The notes: a model not told the origin generated them from the letters alone. A DNA stretch of 8,989 nucleotides from Methanosarcinales archaeon (GCA_016649585.1 JAENXH010000038.1:1-8989), one strand, 5' to 3'. Positions 1 to 6,193 are shown, counted from the stretch's first letter. Made by a program: numbers and translations.

Positions 1-347
1 GGAATATCCTCGATGATCTCTGATTCTATCCTGAACGGACTGCCAAGCTTCGTATCGCAGTAGGGACATCTGTCAGCGGTAACCTCTACCTCGCTATCTG
101 GTTCTGGCTGAGGTCTTGTTATTCCTTTATGCCCTTTCTTCTGGCCTGGTTTCTTTCCACTGCTTTTCTTACGACCCGTACCACTGTTACCTCCCTGTCT
201 CAGGCTGGGAGGGGCGTGTGCGTTCTCATATTTGGCCAGCCGGGCTTCAAGTTCTTCTATGCTGGTTTTGAGGATTTTATTCTCCTCTTTCAGCAGAGCA
301 TTCTCTTCTTGAAGTCGCTCGATGATTTTAATCTCATTATCACACAC
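1..347 (-). CDS. IS66-family transposase, N-terminal part (runs off the window)
   Basis: This is the first ~115 residues of a DDE transposase of the IS66 (TnpC-like) type; the catalytic domain lies beyond the window edge. In order it shows a leucine-zipper-like coiled coil (about residues 5-40, rich in E, L and K), a basic linker with the signature KKPGQKKGHKG (about residues 72-82), and the first half of a zinc ribbon containing CPYC. This order is the standard IS66 N-terminus. The start is GTG at 345-347: an in-frame TAA lies two codons upstream, no early in-frame ATG exists, and a purine-rich GGAGGGG sits 7 nt upstream. The plus-strand reading frame at 129-410 is its antisense shadow. Whether the element is intact cannot be judged from here. 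Confidence 0.85.
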   Translation of the reverse strand, partial: MCDNEIKIIERLQEENALLKEENKILKTSIEELEARLAKYENAHAPPSLRQGGNSGTGRKKSSGKKPGQKKGHKGITRPQPEPDSEVEVTADRCPYCDTKLGSPFRIESEIIEDI

Positions 348-354
348 CTTTTAT

Positions 355-393
355 CCCCTCCGGCAATAAGAGTGTCGCTCAGGGTATATAAGC
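355..393 (-). promoter_or_regulatory. Promoter and ribosome-binding site of the transposase gene
   Basis: On the minus strand a TATA-like GCTTATATA (385-393) lies about 40 nt before the GTG start, placing the transcript start near 360. The GGAGGGG at 355-361 is a good Shine-Dalgarno match with 7 nt spacing, and it decides the start in favour of this GTG. Confidence 0.5.
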
Positions 394-444
394 TTTGTGG
401 CTGCGGTTGAAGTAACCAGAATTTACTGGAATAGTTTATAGGAG

Positions 445-630
445 CTAAACACATACCAAATTTCTAAGCGTGCCTCTCTTCAGCTCCTTGTGTTTTGGTA
501 CAGAAAGCGTAGAGAGGTATACGACTTTTTCCATGATGACATGATTTCTCGTTTGCCTGCTTGCGACCCAACCTGCTTTACTGAAAGCTTTTACTGCTTT
601 GAGTCCAGATGTTACTGGTAACTTCGCCAT
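445..630 (-). CDS. hicA: HicA-type mRNA interferase toxin, C-terminally shortened
   Basis: The 61-residue protein starts with the typical HicA opening MAKLPVTSGL and has the dsRBD-like fold signature, with the catalytic histidine at H30 (RNHVIM, where most relatives have GSH) and the KHKELKRGTLRNL segment at 46-58. Members of this family cut mRNA and are neutralised by HicB. Full-length relatives continue after TLR-x-I with a short helix (AGIS..EF-like). Here the frame ends in VCV and a TAG, and neither other frame restores the helix. The 3' end therefore looks replaced, plausibly by the adjacent IS66-like element. It follows hicB directly: the hicB TAA is immediately followed by this ATG, so the two are translated from one message. 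Whether the toxin is still active is unknown. Confidence 0.8.
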   Translation of the reverse strand: MAKLPVTSGLKAVKAFSKAGWVASRQTRNHVIMEKVVYLSTLSVPKHKELKRGTLRNLVCV

Positions 631-837
631 TTACACGACTACTTCTATTGCTTTTCCTTCGATCCCTTTCAGCGCTCTCTGATTGATAACTTCCATACAT
701 CCTTGTATCGCATCTTTGATATTTTCCAACGCCTCTTCTATCGTGTCACCTTGCGAATGGCATCCCGGTAATGCTGGGCAGCTCACATTGTAACCTCCGT
801 CTTCTAAATCTTCCTTAATAATCACTTTGAAGTTCAT
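631..837 (-). CDS. hicB: HicB-like antitoxin
   Basis: This small protein (68 residues from ATG at 835-837) is of the HicB-like antitoxin family with a partial RNase H fold. The diagnostic segment is GGYNVSCPALPGCHSQGDT followed by a helix EEALENIKDAIQ. It would bind and inhibit HicA and repress its own promoter. I see no separate C-terminal DNA-binding domain, which is normal for the short HicB type; in such pairs the complex itself usually represses. A GTG at 841-843 would add two residues, but GGTGGT at 845-850 has proper spacing (7 nt) only for the ATG. The gene order hicB then hicA is a known variant of the usual hicA-hicB order. Confidence 0.85.
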   Translation of the reverse strand: MNFKVIIKEDLEDGGYNVSCPALPGCHSQGDTIEEALENIKDAIQGCMEVINQRALKGIEGKAIEVVV

Positions 838-867
838 TTCCACACCACCACTTAATAATATATCCCA

Positions 868-879
868 AATATTTAAAAT
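868..879 (-). promoter_or_regulatory. Candidate TATA box of the hicB-hicA operon
   Basis: An AT-rich TTTAAATATT on the minus strand lies about 36 nt upstream of the hicB ATG and would place the transcript start near 848, just before the GGTGGT ribosome-binding site. The rest of the 844-1005 gap is AT-rich and holds no gene that I can see. Confidence 0.4.
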
Positions 880-968
880 GCTTTTGGATTTCTATTGATT
901 ATACAATACAATCTACAGAGATATACATATACGCCATATTTCTCGAAGGAATGAAAGGAAGCATAAAG

Positions 969-975
969 AAAAAAA
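969..975 (-). terminator. T-run terminator after the HAD phosphatase gene
   Basis: Reading the minus strand, the HAD stop at 1006 is followed after about 30 nt by seven consecutive Ts and then CTTT. Archaeal transcription commonly ends at such T-tracts without a strong hairpin, and none is visible here. Confidence 0.4.
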
Positions 976-1005
976 TGTTGGTACTTTTGTCATATCCTAA
1001 AAACA

Positions 1006-1626
1006 TCATAATTCATCCAAAACCGTGAACAGTTCATCAAGCTTCTCTATGTGCACGTCACCTGCCGATTTCGCGCCCACGCCGATTACCGAACAGCCAG
1101 CAGCTTTACCTGCCTGATAATCAGTTTTCGTATCGCCCACAAGTATCGCGTACTCAGGCTTCACTTTTAGCCGCTCACATGCCGTGATCACAATCTCAGC
1201 ATCCGGCTTCCCACGTTTCACGTCATCTCCCGAAAGAATCACGTCAAAATGGTTAGATAGCTGGAAGTGCTCCAAGATCTTGTTAACGTTCTCTCTCGGC
1301 GTATTTGTGACCAACCCTACCTTAAGCTTATAGTCCTCTCGCGTACGATGCAAAACCTCTTCTGCATCGGGAAACAGCTTTATAAGCTCTATCAAGTTCA
1401 GTTGTTCACGTACGCAACGCCGTGCGGCATCTTCACCCAAATTTAACGCAGCCAGGTTATGTCTCAGGTCAGGGCCCCAACATTTCTCTTCAAACTTTTC
1501 TCTACTTATTTCTCCCTTTCCGTACGCTCGTAACATTTTACTAAAAGCTTGATACCAACTTTCAAATGAGTTTATCAGCACACCATCAAGATCGAATAAA
1601 ATCGCGTCTATTTTTCTCTCGTTCAT
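1006..1626 (-). CDS. HAD-superfamily hydrolase (phosphoglycolate phosphatase-like)
   Basis: The 206-residue soluble protein is a haloacid-dehalogenase-type phosphatase of subfamily IA. All four motifs are present: motif I DLDGV with nucleophile D12 and acid D14; motif II threonine T107 in TNTP; motif III lysine K140 in RGKPDAE; and motif IV GDTKTD (164-169) with metal ligands D165 and D169. Residues 15-90 form the helical cap typical of subfamily IA (Gph/PGMB-like). The family hydrolyses small phosphate esters; phosphoglycolate or a sugar phosphate is possible, but the substrate cannot be read from the sequence. It is transcribed divergently from rnp3, with an AT-rich promoter region between them, and shows no clear functional link to its neighbours. 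Confidence 0.88.
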   Translation of the reverse strand: MNERKIDAILFDLDGVLINSFESWYQAFSKMLRAYGKGEISREKFEEKCWGPDLRHNLAALNLGEDAARRCVREQLNLIELIKLFPDAEEVLHRTREDYKLKVGLVTNTPRENVNKILEHFQLSNHFDVILSGDDVKRGKPDAEIVITACERLKVKPEYAILVGDTKTDYQAGKAAGCSVIGVGAKSAGDVHIEKLDELFTVLDEL

Positions 1627-1658
1627 CGTATGTAAGTATGTGGTGATAGCTTAACATC

Positions 1659-1672
1659 ATTTTTAAATTTTT
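1659..1672. promoter_or_regulatory. TATA-like tract between the HAD phosphatase and rnp3
   Basis: The tract ATTTTTAAATTTTT is near-symmetrical and lies about 39 nt upstream of the HAD ATG, a good distance for a TATA box with a short leader. For rnp3 it would give a leader of about 48 nt. A second T-rich box at 1709-1718 (TTTTTTATTT), 27 nt before the rnp3 ATG, would fit a leaderless rnp3 transcript better. Confidence 0.4.
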
Positions 1673-1739
1673 GTGTGCTCAAACAGCCATAAAGGAATCT
1701 CATGAACTCTTTTTTATTTCTAAACTTTTCTTTAGTTTG

Positions 1740-2408
1740 ATGCTCAATTACTTCGACCTCAACGTCCATGCATATCCGGAAACCGATGCATCAGTAGAGG
1801 AACTGCTCAGCGTTGCGAAACGATACGGCTATGCCGGCATCGCAATAACAAACCACGATGAGGTTGTGCAAGAGCAAAAAGAATCAAATGCCGTCTTCTA
1901 TGGCGTAGAGATAAAAGCAAATTCGGTTTCTGACCTGAAAAGGAAGATAAACCTTCACTGGGGTAAAGTGTCCTTATTAGCGGTTCATGGCGGTAATGAT
2001 AAAATAAATAGAGCGGCGGTAGAGAATCCCAAGGTGGATATATTGGCTCATCCGTGTGGAGAGAGAGGAGAAGGAGGTTTGAACCACGTTTTGGTGAGAT
2101 ACGCTGCTGAGAATGGTGTTGCAATCGATGTTAACATGAATGCAATAATCCACAGCCGAAGAGGTGAGCGAGCGCGAACCCTAGGTAAAATGCGCGAGAT
2201 TTTGAAGCTTGTAAGAAAATATAACGCCCCGACGATATTAACCAGTCATGCCCACTCAATATACGATTTGCGCGCGCCACGAGAGATGATTGCACTTGCA
2301 GCCCTGTTTGGAATGAGTAAAGAAGAGGCTACGGGTGCGTTATGCGATATTCCCAGGGGGGTATTAGAGAAGAGATGGAAAAAGGAGAGGGATGTGGAGA
2401 TAATATGA
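1740..2408 (+). CDS. rnp3: Ribonuclease P protein component 3 (Rpp30 homologue)
   Basis: This is the archaeal Rpp30 subunit, a PHP-like TIM-barrel protein that pairs with Pop5 and helps the RNase P RNA remove 5' leaders from precursor tRNAs. The 222-residue protein opens with FDLNVHAYPE and GYAGIAITNHDE (about 5-41), followed by YGVEIKAN (54-61), VDILAHPC (99-106), GLNHVLVRYAAENGVAIDVNMN (113-134) and TSHAHSIYDLRAP (168-180), all positions conserved in this family. Length is normal (about 210-240). I chose ATG 1740 because the frame can be extended to a GTG at 1671, but the 23 extra residues look unlike the family, whose members begin right at the first strand. No ribosome-binding site precedes it, so a leaderless transcript is likely. 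Its stop overlaps the start of rnp2. Confidence 0.93.
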   Translation: MLNYFDLNVHAYPETDASVEELLSVAKRYGYAGIAITNHDEVVQEQKESNAVFYGVEIKANSVSDLKRKINLHWGKVSLLAVHGGNDKINRAAVENPKVDILAHPCGERGEGGLNHVLVRYAAENGVAIDVNMNAIIHSRRGERARTLGKMREILKLVRKYNAPTILTSHAHSIYDLRAPREMIALAALFGMSKEEATGALCDIPRGVLEKRWKKERDVEII

Positions 2409-2776
2409 ATATGGAATATATCCTGAGTTTGATGCTTCATCTACCGCCTTCTCTTCGTGATAGGAGACGGTATCTTCGCTTTGAGGTGTTCTGTGAGCGC
2501 GAAATAGATAAGAGTGAATTGTTGAAAGAGATATGGGACTCGCTTTATGCATTATACGGCGATGTAGGGGCAAGTGAAAGTAAGGTATGGCTGATCGAAT
2601 ACCATAAAAGTGAAGATACAAACAACGGCTTGGGCATCCTGAGATGCGCTCATGATAAAGTCGATGAAGTAAGGGCGTCTTTAGCGTGCATTCATTCGGT
2701 AAACTACGCACAGGTTGGAATACGAGTAATCAAAATTTCAGGGACGATAAAAGGGGCAACTCGCCTGCGGCGATAG
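2405..2776 (+). CDS. rnp2: Ribonuclease P protein component 2 (Pop5 homologue)
   Basis: This is the archaeal Pop5 subunit (123 residues), which forms a heterotetramer with Rpp30 and activates the catalytic core of the RNase P RNA. It carries the typical opening PPSLRDRRRYLRFEVF (15-30), a central WDSLYALYGDVGAS segment, and the C-terminal stretch with GILRCAHDKVDEVRASLACI, which matches the family's usual IVRC..... ..VRaAl pattern. The start ATG at 2405 overlaps the rnp3 stop (ATGA), implying coupled translation; an in-frame ATG at 2411 is an alternative. The rnp3-rnp2 neighbourhood is common in archaeal genomes. The gene ends only 7 nt before the end of the convergent protease gene, with no clear terminator between them. 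Confidence 0.92.
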   Translation: MNMEYILSLMLHLPPSLRDRRRYLRFEVFCEREIDKSELLKEIWDSLYALYGDVGASESKVWLIEYHKSEDTNNGLGILRCAHDKVDEVRASLACIHSVNYAQVGIRVIKISGTIKGATRLRR

Positions 2777-2783
2777 ATTGCTT

Positions 2784-3947
2784 TTAACCACGCCCCTTCA
2801 ACATCTCTATAAACATCGCTAAATCCCTTTTCGCGATAATTCCTATGATCTTCCCAGTTTCCTCTCCTTCCACCGCCAAAACCTTCTTTTTCGTGTTTAC
2901 CATTCGTTTTAGCGCTTCTATTGCTTCTTCTCCTTGTGATATAACGTCGCTCATCCCATCAAAGGAGCTTATCATATCGGAGACGGTTAATGGGTAACGT
3001 TGCTCGGCTGATAGCTTCTTAATTTCACTGAAAGTTACAAAGCCCTTGAACTCGCCGTCTTCGTTTACCACCGCATATTCAGCGTTTTTCTCCGCAAGCA
3101 TCTTCTCCACCAGCTCTGTGATGGCCATATCTTCCAGGACACTCACGTTCTCTGTTCTCATTACTTGTTTTACCGTTAGTCCCTCTAACGTGGCAACCGT
3201 GATCGTAGCACTTTCTTCTTCTGTTGCCGCCACATATAAAAAGAGGGCAATGAACGCTAAAAACGGGTTAAACGGTATTCTCACGTCTCCGGTAGAATAG
3301 AGTATAAAGGGATCGGGCATAAAGCCCACGATTGCCATTATAACGGCAAATGTCTTCCCCACGAATACTGCTCTCCTGGTCGCTTTGAGGAATTGCATAC
3401 GTTTTGCAAGAAAAGCTCGTAACACCCGCCCACCATCCATTGGAAAGGCAGGTAATAAGTTAAACGCGGCTAAAACCACATTAAGAAGCCCGAGGCTAAA
3501 CAGTAAGATTGTAAGCGGGTCGTAAATAGCCACATGTACTGCGGCTATACCAAAATACGTGAAAAGGAATGCTCCACCGATGGCAAAACTCATCAAAGGT
3601 CCCGCAATTGCTATCCGCCACTCCTTATCCGGTTCCTTTGGTAAATCCTCCATCATGGCTAAGCCGCCAAAGATGAAAAGAGTGATGCCCCTTATTTTTG
3701 TCCCGTATTTCATCGCAACGTATGAATGGGACAACTCGTGGAGTAATAAAGAGAGGAAAAAAAGAAAAGCCGCTATGGCCGCTAAGGATAGGCGGAAAGG
3801 TGTGGATAGCTCCTCAAGGTCGCCTAAGCCAAATGGTCCGGGAGCTTCCGCAAACATAAATACAATGCCCGCGCATATAATGAAAAAGGAGATATGCAAT
3901 CGTATAGGTATGCCAATAATTCTGCCAACTTGTATAGATGTTTGCAT
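2784..3947 (-). CDS. M50 (site-2-protease-like) membrane metalloprotease with two CBS domains
   Basis: This is a 387-residue membrane zinc protease. The catalytic HELSH (H70-E71...H74) sits in a hydrophobic helix, and the third zinc ligand is D171 in NLLPAFPMDGG, as in the S2P family. Hydrophobic segments lie at about 16-33, 52-70, 82-97, 113-133, 143-163, 197-210 and 226-241, so the active site is in the membrane. The C-terminal cytoplasmic part holds a CBS pair (about 256-312 and 320-385), which usually binds adenine nucleotides and regulates the enzyme. Relatives cut membrane-anchored regulators within the membrane; no substrate is evident here. The gene converges on rnp2 and diverges from the PRC-barrel gene. 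Length and domain order are normal for archaeal members. Confidence 0.93.
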   Translation of the reverse strand: MQTSIQVGRIIGIPIRLHISFFIICAGIVFMFAEAPGPFGLGDLEELSTPFRLSLAAIAAFLFFLSLLLHELSHSYVAMKYGTKIRGITLFIFGGLAMMEDLPKEPDKEWRIAIAGPLMSFAIGGAFLFTYFGIAAVHVAIYDPLTILLFSLGLLNVVLAAFNLLPAFPMDGGRVLRAFLAKRMQFLKATRRAVFVGKTFAVIMAIVGFMPDPFILYSTGDVRIPFNPFLAFIALFLYVAATEEESATITVATLEGLTVKQVMRTENVSVLEDMAITELVEKMLAEKNAEYAVVNEDGEFKGFVTFSEIKKLSAEQRYPLTVSDMISSFDGMSDVISQGEEAIEALKRMVNTKKKVLAVEGEETGKIIGIIAKRDLAMFIEMLKGRG

Positions 3948-3974
3948 CGTTTCTTCGTTAGATTAATCAGTTAA

Positions 3975-3985
3975 TTATATATATT
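3975..3985. promoter_or_regulatory. Shared TATA element between the protease and PRC-barrel genes
   Basis: The tract TTATATATATT lies centrally in the 61-nt gap between two divergent ATGs: about 29 nt before the PRC-barrel start and about 33 nt before the protease start. Its near-symmetry lets it serve as a TATA box in both directions. Neither gene has a convincing Shine-Dalgarno sequence, so leaderless or very short-leader transcripts are likely on both sides. Confidence 0.5.
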
Positions 3986-4008
3986 CTCGTCAATTCATAA
4001 ATAGCATT

Positions 4009-4296
4009 ATGGAAATACAATTGTCTTCTTTATATGGGCAGGATTTGTACACGGACAGAGGGATCTACGTCGGTAAAATTGAGGATGTGAGTGTGGACAT
4101 AAGGGAGAAGAGAGTGTCGGGGCTGGCAGTGAAGAACGTGAATCCAAACGCTTTCAGCGCGGGAAAGAGGAAAGGGGTGATCATTCCTTACCGATGGGTA
4201 ACCGCAATTGGAGATGTAGTGCTCATAAAGCACGTGAGGAGAAGAGCGGCGGAGCGAGAGGGCGAAGAGGAAGAGGAAGGAAAAAAGGAGCGTTAG
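4009..4296 (+). CDS. PRC-barrel domain protein
   Basis: The 95-residue protein has one small beta-barrel PRC domain (about residues 1-76): LYGQDLYTDRGIYVGKIEDVSVD, then VSGLAVKN and GVIIPYRWVTAIGDVVLIK, the pattern seen in archaeal stand-alone PRC proteins. Such proteins are adaptors proposed to act in RNA metabolism or cell division; their precise role in archaea is mostly unknown. The C-terminal ~18 residues are an unstructured, highly charged tail (RRRAAEREGEEEEEGKKER). It starts at ATG 4009 behind a TATA-like box, and thg1 begins 36 nt after its stop, so the two are probably one transcription unit. Linking it to tRNA or RNA work is inference from position only. Confidence 0.85.
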   Translation: MEIQLSSLYGQDLYTDRGIYVGKIEDVSVDIREKRVSGLAVKNVNPNAFSAGKRKGVIIPYRWVTAIGDVVLIKHVRRRAAEREGEEEEEGKKER

Positions 4297-4332
4297 GTAA
4301 TAAAAGAGAAGAAGAAGTAGAAAGGGTCAGGG

Positions 4333-5109
4333 ATGACTGATCGGAACCGCGAGAGACTTTATAATAAGGACCGGGATAGGGAGATATACGCAGATATAAC
4401 AGCTATTCCTCCTCTGGTCGTGCGTGCTGATGGAAGGAACTTCAGGCGTGTCTTAAGCGACGAGTTTGAGAAGCCATATGACGAGCGATTCGCAAAAGGG
4501 ATGGCGAAAGCAGTGGCGATCTTTTTCGAGAAGAGCGGGTTCGACCCAAAGCTTGCTTACATCTTCTCAGATGAAATAAATTTTTTCTTCCTGCAAGTTC
4601 CGTTTAAAGGAAGGATAGAGAAGCTGGATTCTGTAATCGCGGGTTTTTTAGCAAGTGCGTTTACCATCGTTTTGGACTTTAAAGAGGCTGTTGCCTTCGA
4701 TGCACGGATAATCCCTGTTTGCAGCGGAGAGGATGTTTTGGAATATCTCGTGCAGCGGCAGGCAGAAGCATGGCGAAACCATATTAATGCTTATGGATAT
4801 TACGGACTGCAAGAGTCCGGGCTGAGCGAGAAGGATGCTGAGAAGCGACTGAAAGGGATGAAGGCAGCGCAGGTACATGAGATGCTTTTTCGTAACGGGG
4901 TTAACCTGAATGAAACGCCGAAATGGCAAAGACGGGGAATTTTGATTGCTAAGGAACGGTATGAAAAAGAAGGTTACAATCCAAAAGCGGCTACAGAAGT
5001 TACGGTTACACGCTACAAGATAGTCCAGCTCTGGGACCTGCCGTTATTTGGATCTGAGGAAGGGCGAAATTTGATAGCACAACTAATCGGAAATGAGAAC
5101 ATATCTTGA
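4333..5109 (+). CDS. thg1: tRNA(His) guanylyltransferase / Thg1-like 3'-5' polymerase
   Basis: The enzyme adds nucleotides to tRNA 5' ends in the 3'-to-5' direction. In eukaryotes it supplies G-1 of tRNA(His); archaeal members make template-dependent additions and are thought to repair or mature truncated 5' ends. The 258-residue protein has the polymerase-like palm with metal-binding VRADGRNF (D33) and FSDEINFFF (D80, E81), FDARIIP (122-128), a HINAYGYY segment (150-157) corresponding to the family's HINN-Y motif, and KWQRRGILI (197-205). Length is normal. Some Methanosarcina thg1 genes carry an in-frame TAG read as pyrrolysine; this copy has none. A purine-rich GGGTCAGGG precedes the ATG. 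Its last 17 nt overlap the DUF89 gene. Confidence 0.92.
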   Translation: MTDRNRERLYNKDRDREIYADITAIPPLVVRADGRNFRRVLSDEFEKPYDERFAKGMAKAVAIFFEKSGFDPKLAYIFSDEINFFFLQVPFKGRIEKLDSVIAGFLASAFTIVLDFKEAVAFDARIIPVCSGEDVLEYLVQRQAEAWRNHINAYGYYGLQESGLSEKDAEKRLKGMKAAQVHEMLFRNGVNLNETPKWQRRGILIAKERYEKEGYNPKAATEVTVTRYKIVQLWDLPLFGSEEGRNLIAQLIGNENIS

Positions 5110-5938
5110 CTGCATTCCCTGTTTCGTTGATCAAGCACTCCGTGCAGGACGAATAGCAACGGATGATGAAAAGATACTAAAAAGGATATTAGATGAAGTG
5201 GGAATGATGCTCAGAGATATTCCTCTTGAAAGCACACCACCAGAAACTGGAATGCTCGTATACGAGAAAGTACGGGAAATCACAGGAGAATTTGACCCTT
5301 ATAAGGAACTAAAAATCGAGAGTACTGAAAAAGCTTTAGCATTATATCCTTCTTTGAAGAGGATAGTTGAACAGTCGAATGATAAGCTCCTTACAGCAAT
5401 AAAAATGGCGATTGCAGGCAATGTGATAGATTTCGGCCCCAATAAAGTTTTTGATATCGAAGAAGAGATAGATGTCGTGCTCAAGAAAGAATTTGCGATA
5501 TACGATTACGATAAATTCAAAGATGGGTTAGATAAAACCAATGAGATTCTGTATCTCGGTGATAATGCGGGGGAAGCTGTTTTTGATAGAATTTTAATAG
5601 AGGAATTGAAAAAGCCAGTAACATATGGCGTTAGGGATGTACCGGTGATAAATGACGTGACCTATGAGGACGCTTTACAGGCAGGTATTGATGAAGTTGC
5701 GAGAATAGTATCATCCAGAACGAGTGCGCCTGGCACTATCCTTAAAACATGCAATGCAGAATTTAAAGAGGAGTATAACAACTCGAATTTTATAATCAGT
5801 AAGGGGCAGGGAAACTACGAGGGTCTCTCTAATGAAAAACGCCCCATATTCTTTCTGTTAAAAGTAAAGTGTCATGTTATAGCTCACGATATTGGTGTCA
5901 ATGTCGGAGATATCGTATTGAAAGGATTGGACGTTTGA
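5093..5938 (+). CDS. DUF89/ARMT1-like metal-dependent phosphatase (archaeal subfamily)
   Basis: The 281-residue protein belongs to the DUF89 family (the fold of ARMT1 and of the PANK4 phosphatase domain). Characterised members are metal-dependent phosphatases acting on damaged or stalled phosphometabolites; the substrate of the archaeal branch is not known to me. Visible motifs: the N-terminal CIPC pair (C7, C10) typical of the archaeal group, AGNVIDF (108-114), LGDNAGE (155-161) with candidate metal ligands D157 and N158, VIND (185-188), and KGQGNYEGL (237-245). The start is ATG 5093, which keeps the conserved MRTYLDCIPC opening and overlaps the end of thg1 by 17 nt, so the two are very probably co-translated. 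Length is normal. Confidence 0.9.
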   Translation: MRTYLDCIPCFVDQALRAGRIATDDEKILKRILDEVGMMLRDIPLESTPPETGMLVYEKVREITGEFDPYKELKIESTEKALALYPSLKRIVEQSNDKLLTAIKMAIAGNVIDFGPNKVFDIEEEIDVVLKKEFAIYDYDKFKDGLDKTNEILYLGDNAGEAVFDRILIEELKKPVTYGVRDVPVINDVTYEDALQAGIDEVARIVSSRTSAPGTILKTCNAEFKEEYNNSNFIISKGQGNYEGLSNEKRPIFFLLKVKCHVIAHDIGVNVGDIVLKGLDV

Positions 5939-5948
5939 AAATTCGTAG

Positions 5949-5990
5949 AAAAAAGTAATCGCACCACTCAGGGATTTCGTAAACCTGTGC
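5949..5990 (-). terminator. Possible terminator of the tRNA transcript
   Basis: On the minus strand, downstream of the tRNA, an imperfect hairpin (5961-5990: GCA/TGC and CAGG/CCTG stems, 11-nt loop, 5-nt bulge) is followed by six Ts (5949-5954). The hairpin is weak and the T-run is 6 nt away from it; the T-run may be the actual signal. Confidence 0.35.
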
Positions 5991-6007
5991 TAATCATCGC
6001 CCATTTA

Positions 6008-6082
6008 TGGGCCCGAAGGGATTCGAACCCTTGACCGCCCGGTTATGAGCCGGGCGCTCTAACCATGCTAAGCTACGGGCCC
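6008..6082 (-). tRNA. tRNA with CAT anticodon: elongator Met or Ile2
   Basis: The 75-nt cloverleaf is complete: 7-bp acceptor stem GGGCCCG/CGGGCCC, D arm GCTT/GAGC with a 10-nt loop, anticodon arm CCCGG/CCGGG with loop CTCATAA (anticodon CAT), 5-nt variable loop, and T arm AAGGG/CCCTT with loop TTCGAAT. The discriminator base is A73, and no CCA is encoded. It lacks the features of an initiator (the anticodon stem does not carry three consecutive G:C pairs in the initiator orientation, and the acceptor begins with a normal G:C pair). A C34 CAT anticodon may be read as AUG by tRNA-Met or, after agmatidine modification, as AUA by tRNA-Ile2; I cannot separate these from the sequence. There is no intron. 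Confidence 0.95.
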
Positions 6083-6110
6083 CCTATCTCTTAGTAGTAT
6101 ATCACCGTTT

Positions 6111-6130
6111 CATATAAATAATTTTATATG
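6111..6130. promoter_or_regulatory. Palindromic divergent TATA pair for the tRNA and glycosyltransferase genes
   Basis: The 20-bp sequence is a perfect inverted repeat: CATATAAA (6111-6118), spacer TAAT, TTTATATG (6123-6130). Each arm reads TTTATATG in its own outward direction, a good TATA match. The left arm is about 32 nt from the tRNA 5' end. The right arm would start a transcript near 6153, with a leader of about 40 nt before the glycosyltransferase ATG. A closer TATA-like AGTATAAG (6161-6168) is an alternative for the latter. Confidence 0.5.
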
Positions 6131-6193
6131 TGTATGAACCAATAGAGCTAAATATAGCTTAGTATAAGTCATATCTTAGCAGTTAATAAAACG

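Larger units (their letters stand above)
1..455 (-). mobile_element. Left part of an IS66-like insertion element; boundary uncertain
   Basis: The element is inferred from the IS66-type transposase. Its outer end should lie between the transposase promoter (about 393) and the point near 455 where hicA stops resembling its family. A small imperfect palindrome CCAGAATTTACTGG (416-429) lies in this stretch. I could not identify a terminal inverted repeat or a target duplication because the other end is outside the window, so the 455 boundary is only an estimate. Confidence 0.4.

Noticed and set aside
129..410. A 93-residue plus-strand reading frame
   Set aside because: It is antisense to the transposase, whose minus-strand frame has clear IS66 motifs, a ribosome-binding site and a promoter.
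445..460. Read-through of the hicA TAG as pyrrolysine to recover the missing tail
   Set aside because: The frame meets a TAA only three codons later, so read-through would not restore the family's C-terminal helix.
1671..1739. A longer N-terminus for rnp3 starting at GTG 1671
   Set aside because: The extra 23 residues do not resemble Rpp30 proteins, which begin at the first beta strand, and the region is needed for promoter elements.
1807..2124. Minus-strand frames inside rnp3, rnp2, thg1 and the glycosyltransferase
   Set aside because: They have no family resemblance and lie wholly within well-supported genes on the other strand or frame.
5955..6005. A C/D-box RNA downstream of the tRNA on the minus strand
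   Set aside because: There is a near C box (GCGATGA) and a CTGA about 22 nt later, but the C box has a mismatch, and no second box pair or terminal stem is visible.
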